A stretch of 21,566 nt of DNA, from positions 1-21,566 of the forward strand of contig DASVDG010000032.1 in assembly GCA_036381255.1 (NCBI GenBank), written 5' to 3'. The DNA comes from CALBZE01 sp036381255 (GTDB taxonomy: Bacteria > Gemmatimonadota > Gemmatimonadetes > Longimicrobiales > RSA9). The position numbers and the translations under genes are program-made. Below the pieces are notes generated by a model. That model did no database searches and was not told the DNA's origin. It saw only the letters and a list, made by a program, of their open reading frames with translations. Shown piece by piece: positions 6,719 to 12,776 of this stretch (within the stretch, counting starts at the first letter, position 1; the number at the start of each line of letters is the position of its first letter).

Positions 6719-9133
6719 TCACTCCGTCCGCAACGCCACCATCGGATCCACCTCGGTGGCCCGCCGCGCCGGCAGGTAGCTCGCGATCATCGCGACGCCG
6801 CCCAGCACCGCGGTGACCCCCACGAACGTCGCGGGATCGGTCGGCCGGACCCCGAACAGCAGCCCGGCGATGAGCCGCGTCAGGCCGAACGCGCCCGCGA
6901 GCCCGATCCCGGCGCCGAGCGCGGCGATCGTCAGCCCGTGGCCGACGACCATGCCGAGCAGCGTGGCGCGGTCCGCGCCGAGCGCCATGCGCAGCCCCAG
7001 CTCGGCCGTGCGCTGCGCGACCGAGTACGCGATCACGCCGTAGACGCCGATCGCGGCCAGCAGCAGCGCCACGGCGGCGAAAACTGCGAAGAGGATCGCG
7101 TACATGCGCGCGTCGGCAACCGATTCGGCCGCGAGCCGCGCCATCGTCGTCACCTCGGAGGTCGCGAGCGTCGGGTCGAGCGCGCGCAGCTCGGCGCGGA
7201 GCACGCCCGCGAGCTGGAGCGGATCCGTCGCCGTGTGCAGCACGATGCTCATGGCGCGCGTCGTGAACTGCGTGTGCGGAGCGTAGATCGTCGGCCGCAC
7301 CTCGCCCCGGATCCCGGTGTGGAGCACCGCGCCCACGACGCCGACAATCTCGCGCACTTCGCCGTTCACGTCGATCCGCCGCCCGATCGGGTTCTCGTCG
7401 GGGAAATAGCGGCCGGCCAGCGTCTCGTCGACGATGACGACGGGCGGCGCGTCGCGTCGGTCCGTCGCATCGAACGTACGGCCGCGGCGCAGCGGGATGC
7501 CGAGCGCGTCGAAGTAGTCGGGCGTGACCGCCTGGATGAGCGCGACCGGCCGGCTCTCGCCCGGCGGCGGTTCCGGCTGCCCTTCAAGGAGGAAGCCGGT
7601 GTCGTTCAGCGAACCCGTCAGCGGCAGCGTGCTGTTCGCGGCGGCACTGCGCACGCCGGGCGCGGCCGCGAGCCGCCCGAGCAGGCGGTCGTAGAAGCCG
7701 GTCACGTCGGCTGCTGCCGCGTAGCGTGCGCCCGGCACGCTCAGCCGCGCGGTCAGGACGTGATCCGTCCGGAACCCGGGGTCGACCCGTCGCATCTCGA
7801 CGAAGCTGCGGAGCATGAGGCCGGCGCCGACGAGCATCACGAGCGAGAGCGCGAGCTCGCCGACGGCGAGGACATCGCGGACCCGGCGCTGCCGGCGGCT
7901 GCCGCCGGCGGCGCCGCGCCGGCCATCGCGCAACGCGCCGACCGTGCTGCCCCGCATCACGTGCAGCACCGGCGCGAGCCCGAAGATCGCGCCGGTCGCG
8001 AGCGAGACGAGCGCGGCGAAACCGAGCACGCGCACATCCAGGCCGACCTCGTCGACCCGCGGCGTGCCCGGCGGGACGAGCGCGACGAGCCCGTCGATCC
8101 CCCACGTCCCGAGCAGCACGCCGGCGATGCCGCCGAACGCCGCGAGCAGCAGGCTCTCGGTCAGGAGCTGGCGGGCGAGCCGGCCCTTGCCGGCGCCGAG
8201 CGCGCCGCGCACCGCGATCTCCGTCTCCCTGCGCGCCGCCCGTGCGAGCAGCAGGTTCGCGACGTTCGCGCAGCCGATCAGCAGCAGGAACCCGACGGCG
8301 CCGAGCAGCGCGAGCAGCGCCGGCCGCACCGGCCCGGCGACCTCCTCGTGCAGCGTCGTCAGCGCGACCCGGATCCCGCGGTTCGCCTGCGGATACGCCT
8401 CGGCCAGCCGCGCCATGACGGTGTTGAGGTCGGCCTGCGCGCGCTCGGGCGTGACCCCGTCGGCCAGCCGTCCCACGACCCGCAGGAAGATGCAGCGCCG
8501 GCCACAGAGGTTCTCGATGTCCTGGAGCGGCGCCCACAGCTCCGCCTGCGTCAGGTACGGGAACTCGAAGCCGGACGGCAGCACGCCGATCACCGTGTAC
8601 GGCTCGCCGCCGAGGCGGACCGTGTTCCCCACGACGCCGGGGTCCCCGTCGAAGCGCCGCTGCCACAGCCCGTACGACAGCACGGCGACGCGCGGCGCGC
8701 CGGGCGCCTCGTCGCCGGCCGTGAACGTCCGGCCCAGCAGCGGCCGCACGCGCAGCACGTCGAAGAAGCCGGCCGCGACCTGCGCGCCGGAGATGCGCTC
8801 CGCCTGCTCGTCGCCCGTCAGCGTGAACGCCGCGCCGGTGAACGCCGCCATCGCGTCGAACGTCGCGTTCTGCGCGCGCCAGTCGACGAAGTTCGGCGGC
8901 GACGTCCACTCCTTCGGGATGCTCCCCCGCTCCCGCTCGTCCTGCCACACCATGACGAGCCGGTCCGGCTCCTCGAACGGCAGGGGCCGCAGCAGCATCG
9001 TGTCGACGAAGCTGAAGATCGCCGTGTTCGCGCCGGTCCCGAGCGCGAGCGTGAGCACCGCCGCGGCCGCGAAGCCGGGGCTCTTGACCAGCGTGCGGAA
9101 CGCGAAGCGAACGTCCTGGAGCAGCGTTTCCAT
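6719..9133 (-). CDS. ADOP-type MacB/FtsX ABC permease with a periplasmic CxxxC pair
   Basis: 804 residues from the ATG at 9131-9133 (METLLQDVRFAFRTLVKSPG). The same frame happens to stay open for a further 898 codons upstream, across the antisense-like frame of the neighbouring permease; that extension has the composition of an out-of-frame translation and is not part of this gene. TMs are predicted near 21-43, 272-296, 322-343, 368-391, 423-442, 678-704, 733-752 and 769-788. Coupling motifs are ETEIAVRGALGAGKGR and TAELGLRMALGADRA. The first periplasmic domain carries Cys210 and Cys214 (LCGRRCIF), unusual in this cysteine-poor family and possibly a disulfide. The C-terminus is LPARRATEVDPMVALRTE. 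The Shine-Dalgarno is poor. Its first 123 nt are almost identical to those of the permease at 9247-11673. Confidence 0.94.
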   Translation of the reverse strand: METLLQDVRFAFRTLVKSPGFAAAAVLTLALGTGANTAIFSFVDTMLLRPLPFEEPDRLVMVWQDERERGSIPKEWTSPPNFVDWRAQNATFDAMAAFTGAAFTLTGDEQAERISGAQVAAGFFDVLRVRPLLGRTFTAGDEAPGAPRVAVLSYGLWQRRFDGDPGVVGNTVRLGGEPYTVIGVLPSGFEFPYLTQAELWAPLQDIENLCGRRCIFLRVVGRLADGVTPERAQADLNTVMARLAEAYPQANRGIRVALTTLHEEVAGPVRPALLALLGAVGFLLLIGCANVANLLLARAARRETEIAVRGALGAGKGRLARQLLTESLLLAAFGGIAGVLLGTWGIDGLVALVPPGTPRVDEVGLDVRVLGFAALVSLATGAIFGLAPVLHVMRGSTVGALRDGRRGAAGGSRRQRRVRDVLAVGELALSLVMLVGAGLMLRSFVEMRRVDPGFRTDHVLTARLSVPGARYAAAADVTGFYDRLLGRLAAAPGVRSAAANSTLPLTGSLNDTGFLLEGQPEPPPGESRPVALIQAVTPDYFDALGIPLRRGRTFDATDRRDAPPVVIVDETLAGRYFPDENPIGRRIDVNGEVREIVGVVGAVLHTGIRGEVRPTIYAPHTQFTTRAMSIVLHTATDPLQLAGVLRAELRALDPTLATSEVTTMARLAAESVADARMYAILFAVFAAVALLLAAIGVYGVIAYSVAQRTAELGLRMALGADRATLLGMVVGHGLTIAALGAGIGLAGAFGLTRLIAGLLFGVRPTDPATFVGVTAVLGGVAMIASYLPARRATEVDPMVALRTE
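9011..9133 (-). repeat. near-identical permease 5' end, copy 1
   Basis: The first 123 nt of this permease gene match the first 123 nt of the neighbouring permease (11551-11673) except at five positions by my own alignment, three of them silent or nearly so. Identity drops sharply past this point. This is the region encoding the cytoplasmic lead and first transmembrane segment. Confidence 0.85.
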
Positions 9134-9149
9134 GGCAAGTGAACTCGGG

Positions 9150-9161
9150 GGGTACGTACCC
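9150..9161. promoter_or_regulatory. 12-bp perfect palindrome upstream of a permease start
   Basis: GGGTACGTACCC is a perfect 12-bp palindrome located 16 bases before the ATG of the permease that starts at 9133. It could be a dimer-binding operator or a small RNA element; with only one copy seen, function is speculative. The remaining intergenic sequence to 9246 shows nothing else I can assign. Confidence 0.3.
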
Positions 9162-9246
9162 TCTCGCGTGCCCGAAGCCGTGCCGCTCGGGCCTCGATTC
9201 GATTCCGGGACCGGCCGTCGCGCGGCGCGCCCGCGCCGGCCGCTCC

Positions 9247-11673
9247 CTACTCCGCGCGCAGTGCGACCTGCGGATCGACCCGCGTCGCGCGCCGAGTCGG
9301 CAGGTAGCACGCGAGCGCGCCCACCGCGGCCAGCACCCCGGACACGACGAGGAGCGTCAGCGGATCCGACGGCTGCACGCCGAACAGCATGCCGGAGAGC
9401 AGCCGGCCGAGCGCAAGCGCGGCGAGCACGCCCAGCCCGAGGCCGGCGCCCGCCAGCGCCATCCCCCGGCGCACGACCATGCGGACGATGTCGGCCGAGC
9501 GCGCGCCGAGCGCGACGCGCACGCCGATCTCCCGGGTCCGCTGCACGACCATCTGCGCCATGATGCCGTAGATCCCGACCGCCGCGAGCAGGGTCGATGC
9601 CGCCGCGAAGACCAGCAGCAGGAACATCAGGAAGCGGCGACTGGCCACGGATCCCGACAGGTTGCGCTCGAGCGTGCGCACATCCGAGATCGGCTGGTCC
9701 GGATCGATCCGCCGGACCGCGGCGCGGACCGCGCCGACCTGCGCGAGCACGTCGCCGCGGGCACGCACCAGCACCGTCATCCGGCTCGTCGGGAACTGCG
9801 CGTGCGGCAGGAAGACCTGCGGGCGCGGCTCGCGGTCGAGCCCCCCGCGACGCGCGTCCTCCACGATGCCGACGATCGTGATCCAATCCTCGTCGCGCTC
9901 CGGCGCGCCGCCGAGCGCGAACTGGCGGCCGACCGCTTTTCCGCCCGGGAAGTACCGCCGCACGAACGCCTCGTTCACGACGGCGACGTTGGGCGCATCG
10001 GGGCCGTCGGTCGCGGCGAGCTCCCGGCCCTGCCGCAGCTCCATGCGGAGCGTCCGGAACACGCCGGGCGTGACCGCGTCGTACGGGACCGGCAGTCGGC
10101 GGACCGCGTCCGGCAGCTCGACGTCCCGAACGGTGACCGAAGTCATCCGCGGCAGGCGGCCGAGGAACAGCGTCGAGATCGCGTCCACCGACTCGACGCC
10201 CGGCATCGCGGCGACGGCGGGGAGCAGCCGGTCGTAGAAGCCGCGCACGGCCGCGCCATCCGGGTAGCTCCGGCCGGGAAGGTTGATCCCGACGGCCAGG
10301 ACGCCCCGCGGCTCGAAGCCGGGATCCACCTCCTGGAGCCGGACGAGGCTGCGGACCATGAGTCCCGCGCCGGCGAGCAGCACGAGCGCGAGCGCGAACT
10401 GACCGGCGACGAAGGCCGGCCGTACGCGGTCCCCGGCGCCGCCGGTCCGGCCGCGGCCCCCCTCCTTCAGCAGCGCGCCGGGATCGCGACGGGCCACGTC
10501 GAGCGCCGGCGCGACGCCGAACAGCAGCGCGGCGAGCACGGTGGTGCCGGCGGCGAACGCGAGCGCGACGCCGTCGATCCCGACGCCGTCGAGCCGGGGC
10601 ACGCGCGCGGGCGCGAGCCGGACGAGCAGGTCCACGGCCCACGTCGCGACCAACAGCGCGATCCCGCCACCGATCGCCGCGAGCACGACGCTCTCGGTGA
10701 GGGCCTGGCGCGCGAGCCGCGCCCGGCCCGCACCCAGTGCGACGCGGACGGCCACCTCCTGGCGGCGAGCCCGGCCGCGCGCGAGGAGCAGCCCGCTCAC
10801 GTTCGCGCACGCGATCAGCAGCACGCACCCCACGGCGCCGAGGAGGACCATCAGCGCCGGCCGGACATCGCCGACGACGGTCTCGTGCATCGGTTCCAGG
10901 ACAATGCCGATCCCCTCGTTGGCGTCGGGGTAGGCCTCCTCGAGCCGGCGCGCGATCGCGTCCATCTCGGCCTGCGCCCCGGCGAGCGTGACGCCGTCGG
11001 CCAGCCGCCCGAAGACGGAGAGCCACAGCGCGCCCCGCCGCTCCGCCAGCGACGCCAGTGAGCCGCGCATCGCCAGCGGCACCCAGAGCTTCGCCTCCGT
11101 GGGCCAGCCCGCGCCGGGCGGCATCACGCCGATGATCCGGTAGGGGCTCCCGTTGAGCCGGACGCTGCGGCCGATCACGCCCGGGTCGCGCCCGAACCGG
11201 CTCGTCCAGAGGTCGTGGCTCAACACGACGACCGGCTCGCCGCCCGGCGTCGCCTCCTCCGGCAGGAAGCCGCGGCCGAGCACGGGCTCGACGCCGAGCA
11301 GCCGGAAGTAGCCGTCGCTGACGAGCGCCGCCGGCAGCTCCTCGGGCTCGCCGTCGCCGGTGAGGTTCATCACGCTCCGCGCTATGCCGACCATGACGTC
11401 GAACGAACGGCTCTGCTCGCGCCAATCCACGAAGTTGGGGTACGACGTCACATCCCGGTCGATCCCCTGGCGCGGGTTCGACATCCAGACCGTGGTCATC
11501 TCGTCGGCCTCCGGATACGGCAGCGGCCGCATCACGACGCCGTGGACCAGGCTGAAGATCGCCGTGTTCGCGCCGATCCCGAGCGCGAGCGTGAGCACCG
11601 CCGCGGCCGCAAAGCCGGGGCTCTTGACCAGCGTACGGAACGCGAAGCGCACGTCCTGGAGCAGCGTGTCCAT
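9247..11673 (-). CDS. ADOP-type MacB/FtsX ABC permease, first of module B
   Basis: 808 residues from the ATG at 11671-11673 (MDTLLQDVRFAFRTLVKSPG). TM1 is about 21-43 and leads into VVMRPLPYPEADEM. The first periplasmic domain is about 55-268. TM2-4 lie about 271-298, 325-347 and 367-390, and TM5 about 420-440. The second periplasmic domain is about 450-675, and TM6-8 lie about 681-706, 736-757 and 772-791. Coupling motifs are RQEVAVRVALGAGRAR (304-319) and TREIGVRVALGARS (713-726). The TM2 signature reads ACANVSGLLLAR where most neighbours have ANVANLLLAR. The C-terminus is LPTRRATRVDPQVALRAE. It follows the module B ATPase by 194 bp and is probably co-transcribed with it. Export function is inferred from the MacB/LolC family; no substrate can be named. 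Confidence 0.94.
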   Translation of the reverse strand: MDTLLQDVRFAFRTLVKSPGFAAAAVLTLALGIGANTAIFSLVHGVVMRPLPYPEADEMTTVWMSNPRQGIDRDVTSYPNFVDWREQSRSFDVMVGIARSVMNLTGDGEPEELPAALVSDGYFRLLGVEPVLGRGFLPEEATPGGEPVVVLSHDLWTSRFGRDPGVIGRSVRLNGSPYRIIGVMPPGAGWPTEAKLWVPLAMRGSLASLAERRGALWLSVFGRLADGVTLAGAQAEMDAIARRLEEAYPDANEGIGIVLEPMHETVVGDVRPALMVLLGAVGCVLLIACANVSGLLLARGRARRQEVAVRVALGAGRARLARQALTESVVLAAIGGGIALLVATWAVDLLVRLAPARVPRLDGVGIDGVALAFAAGTTVLAALLFGVAPALDVARRDPGALLKEGGRGRTGGAGDRVRPAFVAGQFALALVLLAGAGLMVRSLVRLQEVDPGFEPRGVLAVGINLPGRSYPDGAAVRGFYDRLLPAVAAMPGVESVDAISTLFLGRLPRMTSVTVRDVELPDAVRRLPVPYDAVTPGVFRTLRMELRQGRELAATDGPDAPNVAVVNEAFVRRYFPGGKAVGRQFALGGAPERDEDWITIVGIVEDARRGGLDREPRPQVFLPHAQFPTSRMTVLVRARGDVLAQVGAVRAAVRRIDPDQPISDVRTLERNLSGSVASRRFLMFLLLVFAAASTLLAAVGIYGIMAQMVVQRTREIGVRVALGARSADIVRMVVRRGMALAGAGLGLGVLAALALGRLLSGMLFGVQPSDPLTLLVVSGVLAAVGALACYLPTRRATRVDPQVALRAE
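11551..11673 (-). repeat. near-identical permease 5' end, copy 2
   Basis: Partner of the copy at 9011-9133, with the same distance to the start codon in both genes and five differences over 123 nt. This suggests recent duplication or gene conversion between adjacent paralogues. Confidence 0.85.
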
Positions 11674-11867
11674 GTCGGATGCCTCGGTCGGAGTTCAGGA
11701 GGGGGCGGGTCGGCGCCGGACCTCCCGCCGCCGGGTGCGCGCCTTCCACACCGCCCACCCGACGACGGTCCGGGGTTCGACGCCCGGTCGAGGCCGACGC
11801 TCGTCCGCGCCCGTGATCCTCGCGCAACCGCGTCGCCCAGCCACGGACGCCGCGGCGCGCCGAACGC
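11674..11867. other. 194-bp gap between the module B ATPase and its first permease
   Basis: No open frame with family character, no perfect stem longer than about 5-6 bp other than a loopless 10-bp palindrome (CGGCGCGCCG at 11853-11862) just past the ATPase stop, and no obvious Shine-Dalgarno other than a GAGG-poor leader. An internal promoter cannot be excluded. Confidence 0.4.
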
Positions 11868-12575
11868 TCAGGATCCGGCGGTCGCCGGCGCCTTCGCCCG
11901 CGCCGTCGCCTCGTCGCCCTCGATCCAGCCGTCCTTCAGGTAGATGATCCGGTCGCCGTACGACGCGTTCTCTTCGGAGTGCGTGACCTGCACGATCGTC
12001 GTGCCTTCCTCGTTCAGCCGCTTGAAGAGCCGCATGATCTCCCGCGCCTGCTGCGAATGGAGGTTCCCCGTCGGCTCGTCCGCCAGGATCAGCTTCGGCT
12101 CCGCGACGATCGCCCGCGCCACGCCCACGAGCTGCTGCTGTCCGCCCGAGAGCTGCGTCGGAAACAGGTCCTTCTTCCCCACGATCTGGAACCGGTCCAG
12201 GATGTCCGCGACCCGCGCCTGCCGCTCCTTCCGCGGCACGTTCCGGTACGAGAGCGGGATGTCCAGGTTCTCCGACACCGTCAACGTGTCCAGCAGGTGG
12301 TACTGCTGGAAGACGAAGCCGATGTTCGCCCGGTTCAGCTCCGCCCGCTTCTTCGGCTTCAGCGCGTGCACCGGCTCGCCCAGGAAGTGGTACTCGCCCG
12401 TCCAGTCGTGGTCGAGCATCCCGAGGATGCCGAGCAGCGTCGACTTCCCGGCGCCCGACGGGCCCATGATCGTCACGAACTCGCCCTCCCGGATGTCCAG
12501 CGTGATGCGCCGCAGGACGAACGTCCGGGCCGCGCCCGTGCCGACCACCTTCTCGATGTTGCGGAGACTGATCAT
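11868..12575 (-). CDS. ABC transporter ATP-binding protein, MacB/LolD-like, module B ATPase
   Basis: A 235-residue soluble ATPase expected to dimerise on the cytoplasmic face of the permeases. Visible motifs: Walker A GPSGAGKST (38-46), Q-loop FQQ (89-91), signature LSGGQ (142-146), Walker B LILADE (162-167) and the switch histidine in VTHS (197-200). Two departures from the usual LolD/MacB pattern stand out. The signature continues QQLVGVARAI rather than QQRVAIARAL, and the D-loop reads GNLHSQQ, with histidine at 173 where GNLDS is typical. The C-terminal GDRIIYLKDGWIEG is as expected for a subgroup of these ATPases, so the D-loop change may be a subgroup trait. A GAAGG lies nine bases before the ATG. 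A hairpin and an AT-rich patch lie upstream, so this gene probably opens a transcript containing the four permeases and the remnant that follow. Confidence 0.95.
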   Translation of the reverse strand: MISLRNIEKVVGTGAARTFVLRRITLDIREGEFVTIMGPSGAGKSTLLGILGMLDHDWTGEYHFLGEPVHALKPKKRAELNRANIGFVFQQYHLLDTLTVSENLDIPLSYRNVPRKERQARVADILDRFQIVGKKDLFPTQLSGGQQQLVGVARAIVAEPKLILADEPTGNLHSQQAREIMRLFKRLNEEGTTIVQVTHSEENASYGDRIIYLKDGWIEGDEATARAKAPATAGS

Positions 12576-12665
12576 ACCGTCATGCCTTCAGTTTTCCGTG
12601 GGCGGGAACGCCCGACTCACGAGGGAAGCGCCGTGCCAGACGCGGCCGCAGCGCCAAGATACTGC

Positions 12666-12671
12666 AATATA
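12666..12671 (-). promoter_or_regulatory. possible -10 element (TATATT) upstream of the module B ATPase
   Basis: On the minus strand the sequence GCGTTATATTGCAGTATC (roughly 12675-12658) is the most AT-rich patch in the 20-kb permease region, and it sits about 90 bases before the ATPase start, just after a hairpin that could end the preceding transcript. TATATT resembles a sigma-70 -10 box, but I see no good -35 at 16-18 bases. The remainder of 12576-12776 holds nothing else assignable. Confidence 0.3.
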
Positions 12672-12694
12672 ACGCTTTGAGAGATCAGTGCCGC

Positions 12695-12713
12695 CCCGGC
12701 GCGCGCCGCCGGG
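12695..12713 (-). terminator. 7-bp stem-loop after the last module A permease, weak terminator candidate
   Basis: CCCGGCG at 12695-12701 pairs with 12707-12713 across a 5-nt loop. It lies about 65 bases past the stop of the permease at 12777. No T-run follows on the minus strand, so it could be a partial terminator or mRNA-stabilising end. Its position immediately before the AT-rich patch supports a transcript boundary between the two modules. Confidence 0.35.
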
Positions 12714-12776
12714 CCGACCGCCCATGGGACGCCGGTTCCCGGGATCGGACGGCGGCGGCGCGAATGACCACGCCTC

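Noticed and set aside
6719..11827. A single minus-strand open frame of about 1702 codons
   Set aside because: Its last ~804 codons are the permease starting at 9133. The upstream 898 codons run in a wrong frame across the neighbouring permease gene (9247-11673) and translate to Arg/Ala/Gly/Pro-rich sequence with no transmembrane pattern, so this is not a giant fusion protein.
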